NCBI GenBank assembly: GCA_029747585.1
Contig: JAPEVF010000193.1
Location: 1 to 64,000, forward strand
Direction: 5' to 3'
DNA: 64,000 nt
Origin: Pleurotus djamor
Taxonomy: Eukaryota > Basidiomycota > Agaricomycetes > Agaricales > Pleurotaceae
Part shown: positions 49,001-59,528 of the stretch, in pieces
Numbering within the stretch: position 1 is the first letter of the stretch
How the letters are laid out: each line of letters begins with the position of its first letter
Program-made: the position numbers and the translations under genes
The notes under the pieces: model-generated
The model's input: the letters and a program-made list of their open reading frames with translations, nothing else
Told to the model about the DNA's origin: nothing
The model's database searches: none

Positions 49001-49281
49001 AATTTGGACGCTGCCGAGATTGAGTTCAGTGATATGCTTGTGGAAGATCAGAACAACGGCACAATGTCATATAGCGATTGTCAGTGGCTTCAAGTTATCC
49101 ATTCCCAGTCATAACAACTCACTGACCTCTTGCCAGTCCTTACCGTAGTCCACAAGCAAATCAGCCAAGTGGTACGTCTGACCCTTCTCGTTGTACAATT
49201 ACATAACTCAGGCGGTTCCAACAGCTCATGGAAGGAGGTTCTCTTGGAGGAGGGGCATCGTTACGTGGATCACCATGGTAG
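46020..49281 (+). CDS. SEC24: COPII coat cargo-binding subunit Sec24
   Basis: Binds cargo signals and, with Sec23, forms the inner COPII coat on ER exit vesicles. Fourteen exons (46020-46245, 46293-46559, 46612-46979, 47043-47140, 47203-47308, 47363-47594, 47651-47800, 47857-48145, 48206-48324, 48371-48443, 48512-48837, 48893-49079, 49137-49171, 49225-49281) give about 843 residues. The zinc finger is [12 protein letters not shown]...WKCNLC. The trunk domain starts at [17 protein letters not shown], the beta-sandwich follows near [16 protein letters not shown], then the helical domain ([19 protein letters not shown]) and the gelsolin domain ([18 protein letters not shown]). It ends in a Gly-rich tail. 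The N at 48084 beside a G run adds one base; without it [13 protein letters not shown] reads through. The N-terminal Pro/Gln-rich region is very short; an intron ending near 46080 with further 5' exons is a real alternative. Confidence 0.93.
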
Positions 49282-49565
49282 AAAGGTATATGATATGATA
49301 TCTATTCCAACAAATCATCTCAATAAAAGGAGTGAATGGTATTGCTATTGCGTATCGAAACAGAACAGACGGAGAGAGAGAGAGAGACTGAAAGCGAAGC
49401 TAAAACGAATGCACAACAAAGAAAAATGAATAAAAGAGGGATAATAGATGGGTCGTAAGAGAACAAGCATTATAAAGTGAGGTGGTTAGTGATGAGCATA
49501 CAAAATATGTTAACACGTTAGGATGCCACAATAACCGAAGGGAAAGCAGCCAGATGATACGGTTG

Positions 49566-52500
49566 TCAAGAGTCGTGTGGAATGGTGTTCTTGGACCGAC
49601 GCGAGCCAAAGCGAAGTTTGCCATCTTCTCTCCTACCCCAGGAGAATAGACTACCACCCCCGCCTGCATCGTGTGAATGCGTGCTACCAGCCCTCGAACG
49701 GAACGACCAGGCAGGAGAAGCTGGCCGAGGTGGATCTCGTGGCACCACATCGAGAAGCTGGTTGTCTGGTCGAGCTGCTTCAGCGGAGGGCTGGTGATGA
49801 TGGTGATGATGGTGGTGGTGGTGCCTCCCAGAGTGCCCGACGGTATGACGTCCGTCGCAGCAAGCTCGAACATTTTCCAGACCCTCGAACCCTTCATCCG
49901 ACCGAGAGTCACCATGTAATTCGAAGTCTAGGTCTTCTTCCTCATCGTTTCCTCCAACGTGCTCAAATGACTTCGAAGGGCTATATGGACTTTCGGGACC
50001 ATTCCAGCGAAGGTACTCTGCGGCAGGTGTACCAGATCTTTTCCCAATCGAGCCTCCAACAGACAGCTGCGAACGACTACGCTTGCCTCTGGGAGTCGAG
50101 TTCCACGTATCGCCAGGACGCATACTCCGAGAGCTTCGTTGGCTCTGTGGACTGCCGGTTATGGGGAGGCGATCATCATCGGTGAAGTCGACCGACTTGG
50201 GGCTCTGAGGGACTGCGGCATTGTTGGCAGGTGATGTAATGTTGGCGTCAGCAGGGCGAGAGAGAAGGTATTTCAAAGCCTGTGTATGATGAAAGTAAGA
50301 AATCAAGATTCAACAAGTTTCGGAACAAAACACACATTGAGCCATATATCGTGCCGCTCTTTTGTGGGCGCGGTAATCTTCATCTCTCGATGGGGAGTGG
50401 AAACGATAACACTGTATTGATACAACCCGGGGGGCATGGGATTAGGGTCGAGGACGGATCGGACTCCCTCAATATAAGCTATGAAAAACGTTGAGTGAGT
50501 ATAACCGTATATATACAGGATAGGGAACAGACGTACCACTCTTAGCACTCGACTCAGACACGTTCCACGACCCGGGATCACCAGCACTCCAGTACAAAGT
50601 CTTCGTGTATGGATGCACCCAGAAGAACCTTCTGTGCCTCGTCTGGCCATATCCTTTGCCAATGGCCTTCCGTGTGTACTTGTACATAAACTCGCCAATC
50701 ATCGTCTGAGTGATGGAGTGGATAACCGCCGGATCTGTTGAAGCTCCATTTGCTCGAGGTGTTCGCGATGCAGACAGATCGGCTGTTCTATTAGGAGTAA
50801 CCGGGTCCGTACTCCTTTGCGACTGGTCGGCGAAGAGTTGATGGTCAGATGATATCGACGAGCGCGGAGATGCAGATACCAATGAAGATTGAGAGAACTC
50901 CCTTCTGTCACGCTCTCTGACCATCGCCGAATTCAACATACCCAGATTGGACGCATGTTGAGCAGCGTTGGCAGCGGAGCGGAAGCTGCTGGTCGAAGGT
51001 GGCTGCCGCAAGTTGTCTTGAGGAGCGGGCATCGAGCCATGACGCAGAATGGGCTTCCCTCTTCCTGGTACTGATAGGATCGACCCAAAGGTTGGTGTGG
51101 TAGCACGTTGTATGAGATCGGGAGGGGGAGGTGATGATGGGCGAGGGGGTGGCATATCGTATGAACCACTCGAGGTTGTTGGCTGCCTTCGTTCTGGGAT
51201 AAAGGAAGGTGGAGGCATGGCAGCGGGCGGTGGGGGGAGACGAGGTGGTGGCGGTAACGCCATCATTGGAGGCTTTGTTTTGTCGACAGCGGTAAGGGCG
51301 GGGGCGGTTGAAGGAACACGGAATCGTGGCAGAGGTTCTTCCTTCTCCATAAGAGATGAGACAGCTGAGTCCATCGACTGCCGTCTATCCACGGTCGACG
51401 AGCGACTGTGAGAAGCGAACGGTACCGAAGACTCTCGGAGGACAGACGACGCAGGCAAAGGAATCGGTGAGGATATGAGCGAGGGTGTCCCCGACCGCGA
51501 GGGGCCCGTAGAGTTGGATGCAGAGGGAGGGATGAATTGGAATTGCTGTGCATTGGACCCAACTCTGTAGAGAGCGAAGCTTGGAGATGCAGGTGCCGAC
51601 GGAGGAGGTGCGGGTGGATCGTCCGTCTGGATGGACATTTCTTTGGTTTCAACCTTCGGTGGCTCTTCGACCTTGGGTGGTTCTACAACCGGCTCAGGCT
51701 CTGGTACAGGCTCCTCTTCAGGTTCCTCTTCAGGCTCTTCAACAGGCAGAGGCTTGGGTTCCTCAATGACCTCCGTTTCGATCGCCTTATCCTCATAAGT
51801 AAGCGGGGGTTCAGGCGATCTGGGAGGGTCCTCTACGTCGGCATAATACGAGTTCCTGTTATCGCGTATCGAATGGAAGTCTGCAGGAGTACTGGTTGTT
51901 GAGCGTTCCGCAAGGTGAGATGCCCTGATGCTGTCGTCGTCCTCTGAATCCGAAACATCAACATCGGTCATGGTCATGATCGAATGGAAGTCATCTTGCG
52001 ACACCGAGGGCGTCGACATCGACATCACGGCTGAGGCGTACCCAGCTGCGTCAGTCTCGTCGTTCTCAGTCTCGGTTTCAGCTCCTGTCTCGGTTTCCTC
52101 TCCTTCATCGTTCTCGTCGAAGCCATCTGGTTGCTGAGGTTGGGCGAGGAATACCCGTGCAGACCGTCCAGTGAGAGTAGAATCACCACTCATATCGTAG
52201 TCCGACACTGAAGGCGTGAAATCAGCCTGGACAATCGTCGCCCGTCGAGTCATTTCGGGGACAGGTTCCTCCTTGATGGTTTGCACCTCAATCTCGTGAG
52301 TTGTGGGAGGAAGGGTCTGCGTCTCGACTTGAACTAGGACAGGAGCAGGGAGAATGGGTTCCGGCTCGGTGTTGGTGCCCATGGTCACAAGAACAGGTGC
52401 AGGCTTCACTTCGACAGGTGCGTCGAATTGAACGGCCATTTCCCCGCGTTGTATTTCAACGACGGGCTCTTGCTCAGTTTGGATATCGACATCAAAGGTT

Positions 52501-54705
52501 ACTGGAGGTGGAGGGATAACAGGTACAGGAGGTGGAGGGATTACTTCCTCAGGTTCAGACTGAACTCCCATGTCTGAGGTGACCCTGGGAGGTTCGACTT
52601 CAACAACCTCAGGTTCAGTCTGGCAAGCAAACTCGGCTGTCTCGACAGTAGGTTCAGCTTCAACATCGAATTGGCCGAGAACCTCCTCAACGATGCTTGT
52701 GTCCTTTAGAGGAGAGGCACCGGCACCAAGAGCTTGCAAGAGATCCTCTGGTTGATCGACAAGGGATTGCGGACGAGCTTCCGAATACGCCTTTCCGCCT
52801 CTCTGGCGACGACCGACCGTACCACCGCGTACAGAACGTGCAAGAGTGGAGCGGCGAAGAGGACTACCATTCGCTGGGATCGAACTCGTTGACGGCGTTC
52901 GTTTGAGCACGTTTGCAAACACAGGATCCATACCATCCACACTGACACGATTTGAAGGGGGCTCAGCAGGTGAGGGGGAGCGTGGGCCGTCAAGTTCAGT
53001 TTCGAATTCATCTTCGTCTTCCTGTGCATCGAACAAATCATCCGTCGAGTCCTGGAAGCGTCCAGGGATTGAAGGTACTGGCGGAGCTGGGGAGTCTGGT
53101 TCTGGGCGATCACCATAATTAGAGGCAGGACTACTGGCAGCATAGCGTAGGCGTTCGGCAAGGGTAGTTCCTCGGCCACGACCACCACGCCCACGTGCGG
53201 TTCCTCGGCGGTATGGTGTTACGCGACGCGTCGAGATATTCGTCCTCGTCTCCTCAACAGTTTCCTCATCCTCGTAGTCAGCCTCGTCCTCTTCCTCGTC
53301 CGGAAGAACCAAGGTGTTGCCAGGAGAGTTAGCCAAAAGTTGGCGCTTGAAGTCCATTTTCAGCTCCTTTTCCCTTTGGACACGGCCAGTCAGACTACTA
53401 ATTAGTCTTTGGGCGTGAGCGAGCTTGAGTTGAAGGTCTTCGACCTCCCGACTTGGACGAGGGCTTGGCCGAAGGAATGAATTGGCCGGGGAAGCGTCCG
53501 GACTGTCGAGGGCTTCTCCCATCATGCCAAATTCATCGACACCACCGTACACAGCCGAAGCATCAAGTCTCCTCCGGTTTGTAGACGCGCCACCTGTGCT
53601 GAAGACATCATCCTCGTCGATGCCTCCGGGAGTCAGGTAGTCATTACCACCATTGGGCGTCAGAGGGGAACCATATCGTGGCAGACGACGACCAGCACGA
53701 GAGGCCTCGGCCTTCATCTGGTCCACAGTCTGTTGGAGATCGGACTTATCTCGCGCCAGACTAGCGGCATGTTTCCGGGCATGGGCGACGTCCGTCTCAT
53801 GCTTGGCCTTCATTTCGGTTATAACATTTCCAAGACGCTCTGCCTCGTTCTTGTACTGATCGCTCGTGTCGCGAGTGGATGTGAGAAGTTTGGTGAGACG
53901 TTTATATTCGCCCTCAAGACGCAAGGTCGACGACTGGGACTCGGTAAGTTGGGTTCGTAGATCTTGCAAAGTGACCTCGAGTTCCCAGTTCTCTTCCTTG
54001 TACTTGTCTAAGCACAGCCCCGAAAATTAGCTCGACAGCATCTCCAGAAAAGTGAAGAAATTCATACCAGCACTTTGCTCCTGTTGCCTAAGAGCCGTCC
54101 TGAAGTTCTCCAAAGTCTTTTCCAAGTCATCCTTCTCCTCCTTCATGTCCTGAATGGCCTTGTCGCGTTCACCCAACAGGCTTTGCAACCGGCGCACCTC
54201 AGTCAGCAGACCGCTGCCGATCTCGAGTGCAAACTCCACATTGTCTGCTCGATGTGCCGCGTTTTTGGCACGTCTAGATTGAGCGGCAGAGGAGCCAGCC
54301 TTGGGCCGTTCGTGTTCTTCGCGTTGTTCAGGAGGAGGTTCCTTCGTGTTGACAAATTGCTATAAGTCATGTTGAGATGATGAAACACTGATGAAAAAAC
54401 ATGTGTTTTGCACGTACGCTGCCAAACTGGGCGTTCTGTCCTTCCCATAGTTTGATTGTGTCCACCAGTTGTTCATATCTTATCCTCGACTCTGGATCAA
54501 CTTCGTCGTCTTCGTCCTTCTGGCCTTCAAGCTCTTGTAGCTGTCTGACGCGTTCGTGAAGCTCTTTTTGCTGGTCGAGTATTTGCTGGCCCAAAAGAGC
54601 GGCCTGGTTGAGCTGGTCCTTCTTCGCTTCTATGAGGTTCTGCAGATGAAAGTTCAAATCGCCAGCGGAAGTGAAAGGATTGGAAGTTGCTGAAAAGTCA
54701 GTCAT
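49566..54705 (-). CDS. Cortical PH-domain protein of the Num1/ApsA/Mcp5 type
   Basis: In other fungi this family sits at the cell cortex, binds PIP2 through its PH domain and anchors dynein for nuclear or spindle movement. Exons 54705-54418, 54359-54068, 54007-50537, 50478-50336 and 50279-49566 join in phase to 1,635 residues. Residues about 15-90 and 110-290 are coiled coil (LNFHLQNLIEAKKDQLNQ; LLTEVRRLQSLLGERDKAIQ). A long disordered acidic, Ser/Pro-rich middle follows, with repeated short Q-T motifs between residues about 650 and 780. The Mcp5-type PH domain is at about 1290-1410: GEFMYKYTRKAIGKGYGQTR, HRRFFWVHPYTKTLYWS, REMKITAPTKERHDIWLN. The C-terminal 235 residues are Ser/Arg-rich with ten consecutive His. 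ATG 54705 has the better context (ACCATGA); ATG 54744 in frame would add 13 residues. Confidence 0.92.
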
Positions 54706-55438
54706 GGTAGATGCAAAATGGGACCCGTCAGAGCTAGAGGCCATCCGCCTGCAGCAACGCAGTCGCTCGGCCTCGCTGGGGCTGGCGAAGAGGGTTAGGG
54801 AATTTGAAAGGGACGCCTCAGCCGCGTTGCTGGACTTCAACCGAACCAACTAGCGCCACTATCAAACTCTCACAGTCATATTTCTATTCCCACAGTCAGT
54901 CCAGGACATAGACCTTACTGAATTCGAACGTCCACCAAACGTCCGTGCCCAATGTAAGTACGAACTCAATACGAACTCTGAGTTATAAAGCTTAAAGACT
55001 CAGATGGAATGAAAAGGGGGGGCCTACATGCAAGACTAGATTCGGTTGCTTCAATGTTCATGGCACCTCGAACTCTGTTGGGCGTCGAAGCGCTGTGAAG
55101 TTTGGTGCAAGTAGGTACTCGAGGTTCGTCATTTGAATCGTAGTTGAACGAGTAGAGGCGTCCACAAGGCAAAATTGCGCTTGGATGGAGGACCCTCCTT
55201 CCAGGTACTCCTCTAATTTTAACTCTTCGATGCGTGATCCTTCTTTTGCAGAAATCAAGACCGCAGAAACAGCGTGTACGCTTCATGTTCTGGGCGGCTG
55301 TCTCTCCAGCCTTTGTTACGACCCACCCCCACCTCTGGCTGACCATATCTCACACCGATTGTATGTCATGGCTTTCTCTTCATCTGGAGTTTTTCGCACT
55401 GAGCTGGGCAATACTAAGCTTTACTTCATTAGTTGCTG
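54706..55438. other. Divergent intergenic space, possible upstream exons
   Basis: Lies between the start of the PH-domain gene and the F-box gene at 55439. The plus strand at 54704-54853 has a 49-codon frame containing SELEAIRLQQRSRSASLGLA and REFERDASAALLDFNRTN; at about 54897-54956 another open stretch (DIDLTEFERPPNVRAQ) is bounded by CACAG and GTAAGT. These look protein-like, but no donor joins them. A TCATTAG just before 55433 could be the acceptor of a 5' UTR intron for the F-box gene. Confidence 0.3.
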
Positions 55439-56938
55439 ATGTCTTCAAGCCCGCCCACGGGGGAGGCAGTCTCACGCCGGCGCCTCAAGCCATCCTTGGT
55501 TGGGCTGCCTGTGGAGATTCTCTGCATGATATTTGGCTTTGTGGACTTTTCCAACCTGGAGACTCCCAAACCATACGCGCAGATGCTCTCCATTTCCCAG
55601 GTCTGCATACGCTGGCGGAATGCCGCACTGAGCTTCCCTCCAATGTGGACATGGATCTATATTCCAACCCACATGTACTTGATACGACGCTCCATCCACA
55701 GGTCAAAGGGCCTGCCTCTGTCTATCTACTTGCTCGATGGCAGTGGTGCTAGGACCAACGAGGTTACCTTCTTGCTGTGTTATTCCCACCGGTTGAAAGA
55801 AATCCACTTCCAAGTCTGTGAGCCAGGAATCCTGACAAGGTTCAGGCGCGCACAACTCCCGATCCTTGAGACACTTGTACTCAATGCTCGCAACTCCCCA
55901 CCTGTGGTTTACGACTTTCCAATTGCGCGAATGGTTGACTCGCAGGGTATTCCTCCGCTCCGCCATCTCAAGTTATCCCGCTATTGTACCAACCTCAACA
56001 TTCCTTTTCTCTCCCATCTTCGTAACTTAAGCATCTGTCATCGACCTGCAACTTCATCCCCGCCAACGTTCAATGATCTATCCGCATTGAAACATATGAA
56101 ACACCTGGAGTCCCTGGAGTTCATACGCTTCTCGGGGCTCTCAGAACACATCCCTCACAACTTCCATGTTGAACTCCCCCAACTCAGGGAGCTTCACTTG
56201 CTCGTGAACGACCCCTGTGACTTGAAAGTGCTCAAACATCTATCCTGTCCTTCAATGACGTCCATTGTGGCCCGTACAGACGTCCCTTTTGGCCGAGTCG
56301 CTTCAGACACCCTTATAGCGGAGGTTTCCACGGCCTTCTACTCACTGGTGCCAGGTACTCCATCCGCATGGGCTGTGAAGGCAAGCGTGAGCCTCTGGAC
56401 TAGGTGCTCCGCAAATGCTATCACCATAACCCTTCCTCCGTCGAACCCCCCATTGCAATTAGTTCTCATGGGAGAACATGATTACACCATACGGTGTATG
56501 CTCCCCTGCTTCCATTCAGAGCCTCTCCTCGTACTCCATACCCTTGAAGTCGTCGTCACTGATTCACGGCGCTCAAAACTCGACCGGACCACCTTCCAAT
56601 CATTTTTGCGTTCACTGGATACGCTCGAACTTCATGTGCACGACGTAGACGACTTGTCAAGCCTCTTCTTCAATATCCCCACCGACTCTCAGCCTTGTAT
56701 ACTCTTGCCGTCATTGAAGGGCATCAATGTAGAACTTGCAAAGGGGCGTTTGCGATACTCCGAGCGCAATCTTAGGAAACTCGGAAAGGCCTTGTCTGAA
56801 CGAAATTCCAGACAAGGAGGGGTGCTCGAGGTTCTCAGGTTTCGATCACATCTGGACAAGCCGCTTATTGAAATGTTCCAAACGGTAGCTCAGAGGGTTG
56901 AGCTCATCCGCGCAGATGGGACGACCGAGGAACTCTGA
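55439..56938 (+). CDS. F-box protein, type B (copy of 30505-32022)
   Basis: Intronless, 499 residues from ATG 55439. The F-box begins near residue 23 (LPVEILCMIFGFV, then ISQVCIRWRNAALSFPPMW). RSKGLPLSIYLLDGSG, leucine-rich repeats and the type B tail follow (RYSERNLRKLGKALSERNSR, GGVLEVLRFRSHLDKP, ending DGTTEEL). It matches the minus-strand gene at 30505-32022 along its length and, like it, is followed by a type A gene on the same strand. Presumed SCF ubiquitin ligase adaptor. Confidence 0.9.
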   Translation: MSSSPPTGEAVSRRRLKPSLVGLPVEILCMIFGFVDFSNLETPKPYAQMLSISQVCIRWRNAALSFPPMWTWIYIPTHMYLIRRSIHRSKGLPLSIYLLDGSGARTNEVTFLLCYSHRLKEIHFQVCEPGILTRFRRAQLPILETLVLNARNSPPVVYDFPIARMVDSQGIPPLRHLKLSRYCTNLNIPFLSHLRNLSICHRPATSSPPTFNDLSALKHMKHLESLEFIRFSGLSEHIPHNFHVELPQLRELHLLVNDPCDLKVLKHLSCPSMTSIVARTDVPFGRVASDTLIAEVSTAFYSLVPGTPSAWAVKASVSLWTRCSANAITITLPPSNPPLQLVLMGEHDYTIRCMLPCFHSEPLLVLHTLEVVVTDSRRSKLDRTTFQSFLRSLDTLELHVHDVDDLSSLFFNIPTDSQPCILLPSLKGINVELAKGRLRYSERNLRKLGKALSERNSRQGGVLEVLRFRSHLDKPLIEMFQTVAQRVELIRADGTTEEL

Positions 56939-57149
56939 CGATTGCGTGTATGTGTTGAAAGACAATGAAATGGTCTCTGCGAAGTAATATTAGTGAGTCA
57001 TCTTGGACATCTAGGCGTGTCGAGTAATTGAGGTTTTATAGCGCCCGTAGCATTATCTACTCAGATGTCTATTATATGGAAATAGAATTGGTTTAACCTG
57101 CCCCCTTGGAGGGACATGCACGTCGTTCAGATCTACTCGACTCATCCGT
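56939..57149. other. Intergenic between F-box genes
   Basis: Spacer between the type B and type A genes, matching the position of the 30311-30504 spacer in the inverted copy. No gene. Confidence 0.4.
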
Positions 57150-57258
57150 AGGGCCCCTGTTCAAGAACAATGTCGCGTCAACGTGATCGACCCTGCAAGC
57201 CCATATTCGTCGACTCCGATCGGAACCCCGCATTCCAACTTGGACCACAACCACCACT
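57150..57258 (+). repeat. Duplicated promoter block, inverted copy of 30203-30310
   Basis: About 100 bases upstream of ATG 57259 match the region before ATG 30202 on the other strand, including TCGGAACCCC and ACCACCACTATGCCTCCGAT across the start codon. Confidence 0.8.
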
Positions 57259-58875
57259 ATGCCTCCGATCACACAGTTCCTCGACACCTCGCCGACTATC
57301 GAAGAGGTTCGTAGGAAAATAGAAGCTTTGCGCGCGGATATCCGTACCCTGGAAGGTTACTGTAATGCTCGGCTCCTCGTCATTTCGCGACTGCCCTCCG
57401 AGGTCTTGTCCATTATCTTCGAATACGTGGCTATACTTGGGTCACCACTCTATTCGAAGCCCTATGCAGGTTGGCTGGGTGTAACTCAAGTCTGTCGCTT
57501 GTGGCGAGATGTTGCAATCAACTCCCCTCGACTTTGGAATACCATGTACTCGCATAGCAAACTTGACCTTGCGAAATTATTCCTCGAGCGTTCAAAATCG
57601 GCACCTCTGTACATAAAAACACTTGATTCATACCCGAACGTGGAGCTCCTCGGCCTGTGGTTTAGCCATGCCAGCCGACTCAAGGGGATCCAGTTGAAGT
57701 ACTCACACTATCGCTCAACTTGGACCCCTTTATTCAACAAATTGAAGGCTCCGAACTTGGAAACTCTGGACCTTCAGACGTCGGATATCACGAAGTTTGA
57801 ACTTACAACGGAGGTTGATGCCGACCACGTCCCGCCTCTGCGCGATGTCAAACTCTCCAATTGTTACTTCGACCTTCACAACCCGTTCCTCTCTCAACTT
57901 CGTACACTGCATATCCAATATAATCATTACGCTACTCCAACGCCGATGCTTGAAGTCATGTTTGCGCTCAAAGAAATGCAACATCTAGAGTCCTTGGAGC
58001 TCATCCACCTTCTTCAATTCTCGGACGACGTTCCCGGGGATCTTCTCGTTGAACTTTCACGGTTGAAAGACTTCAAGATCGGAGTCATAGACCCCCGCGT
58101 TGTATTGATGCTTCGGAGCTTTGTTTGTCCCAGGATTCAGTCCATTGTCGCTGATACAACGGAAAAGGTTGCGTCGGAAGCCCTTGCAAAACAAGTGACT
58201 GGTGCATTCTACTCCATTTTCCCAAATATGACATCTCCGACCAAGCTTCAATTAAGCCTTGAGAGAGGTAAAATGGCCAGTGCCGTAGTCGTCGAAATGG
58301 ACTCAGTTTTGGATATGACTGTCCCCCCCACCGCAGTTCCGCCAGTCATTGAATCACCACGACCCTCTCAGCTGACCCTCTATGGACTCACCGATTACTC
58401 AGTGAGTCTCGCAATGCTGTCTATGTCTCCGGATGGCCAGCCCAAGGTTCTTGAATGTAACCTGGGGCAAGGTTATCATAACCCCATCATTATCGATCGC
58501 GACGTCCTCATAACTTTTATGCGCGCTCTGACCTTCATCGAAACACTCGTAACACCTTCGCTGCAAGATCTGGCCGTCATCTTGTCGGACGTCCCAAATA
58601 AAACTCAAGTTAACAAGTCTCGTCGCGGTCCCGCCCTCCCTTTCTCGCTCCCGTCGCTGAAGCGCTGCTATGTTACCAGCTACGTTGCGCCAAATCGCCG
58701 TGATTCCTCCTTGAAGAACCTTCGCAAGGCACTGGAAAGGCGTAATCATATCAAGGCTGGCATCGAGGTCCTTAGACTCACGGATTCCTTCCCGCAGTCG
58801 GATATGGAATTTCTCAAACCAGAAGTGGAGTCATTCGAGTACACTTCATACAACGGGAAAATCGTGCAAGCCTAA
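57259..58875 (+). CDS. F-box protein, type A (copy of 28628-30202)
   Basis: Intronless, 538 residues from ATG 57259. It begins MPPITQFLDTSPTIEEVRRK, with the F-box at residues 45-105 (LPSEVLSIIFEYVAIL, TQVCRLWRDVAINSPRLW), then LFLERSKSAPLYIKT, leucine-rich repeats and the conserved tail ILSDVPNKTQVNKSRRG ... RRDSSLKNLRKALERRNH ... EVESFEYTSYNGKI. Compared with the 28628 gene it carries an insertion of about 14 residues near residue 350 (around VLDMTVPPTAVPPV). Type A genes at 59529 and 62277 are more distant tandem relatives. Presumed SCF adaptor. Confidence 0.92.
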   Translation: MPPITQFLDTSPTIEEVRRKIEALRADIRTLEGYCNARLLVISRLPSEVLSIIFEYVAILGSPLYSKPYAGWLGVTQVCRLWRDVAINSPRLWNTMYSHSKLDLAKLFLERSKSAPLYIKTLDSYPNVELLGLWFSHASRLKGIQLKYSHYRSTWTPLFNKLKAPNLETLDLQTSDITKFELTTEVDADHVPPLRDVKLSNCYFDLHNPFLSQLRTLHIQYNHYATPTPMLEVMFALKEMQHLESLELIHLLQFSDDVPGDLLVELSRLKDFKIGVIDPRVVLMLRSFVCPRIQSIVADTTEKVASEALAKQVTGAFYSIFPNMTSPTKLQLSLERGKMASAVVVEMDSVLDMTVPPTAVPPVIESPRPSQLTLYGLTDYSVSLAMLSMSPDGQPKVLECNLGQGYHNPIIIDRDVLITFMRALTFIETLVTPSLQDLAVILSDVPNKTQVNKSRRGPALPFSLPSLKRCYVTSYVAPNRRDSSLKNLRKALERRNHIKAGIEVLRLTDSFPQSDMEFLKPEVESFEYTSYNGKIVQA

Positions 58876-59292
58876 ACTTACGGTACCTACACCACCGCCT
58901 ATCCCATCCCTTTACTTCTTGGTTCGCTGCTACCCTCTCCTCGTGTCCTTTATGGGTATGCACGCTCATTTAGTTACACTACATATGTACATGCTCCGAC
59001 AATTGGGCAGTTCTCCCACTTCTATGTTTATCTCTTGTATACGCCATTCTAGTCGCAGCACTACCCGTAGATACCCTCAGATCATCCATCACACATTCAT
59101 TCCCTTTCTCAAATCTTGGCCATATAACATACTCTGCACTACCCGCGCTCACGTGTGACCTCGACCACTTAGCGGACAGGAACCAGCGTCAGTAGACTGA
59201 CCATGGCCCTTGGTCGCGCTTTGATCCCAACGATGCAGCTTCTCAGTGAGCCACTGACCAAACCGAAGTCAGGAAACCACACAGCCCCTCAA
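58876..59292. other. Intergenic
   Basis: 3' side of the type A gene. No further gene seen before the duplicated promoter block. Confidence 0.4.
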
Positions 59293-59528
59293 TGAAGATC
59301 TTGGTAAAGCTTAGGTCTGTAGCCCATAAAGTTAGAGTATTAAAATGCAAAGCAAACTGTGCAAGAGCTTTGAGCAGTGGAAACGCTCAGATAAAACCTC
59401 AAACGAGTTTGAACTGCACAGGAGGTCCCCTATGTAGAACAATGGTTCGAGTGGCTCGACCCTGATCACAAACTCTTGGACCACAACCACCACACCCATC
59501 CGATTGCATCAAGCAGGTTTCCTATCAA
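59293..59528 (+). repeat. Duplicated upstream block, copy 1
   Basis: Matches 62025-62276 over most of its length: GAAGATCTTGGTAAAGCTTA, ATGCAAAGCAAACTGTGCAA, AGGAGGTCCCCTATGTAGAA and CCCTGATCACAAACTCTTGG recur in order before each F-box ATG. Confidence 0.85.

Noticed and set aside
49577..50185. Plus-strand open frame of 202 codons
   Set aside because: Antisense to the last exon of the PH-domain gene, whose frame and splicing are well supported.
54704..54853. Plus-strand frame of 49 codons overlapping the start of the PH-domain gene
   Set aside because: Protein-like, but no donor links it to the open block at 54897-54956, and it overlaps the start codon of a well-supported gene on the other strand. 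Recorded only as a possibility.
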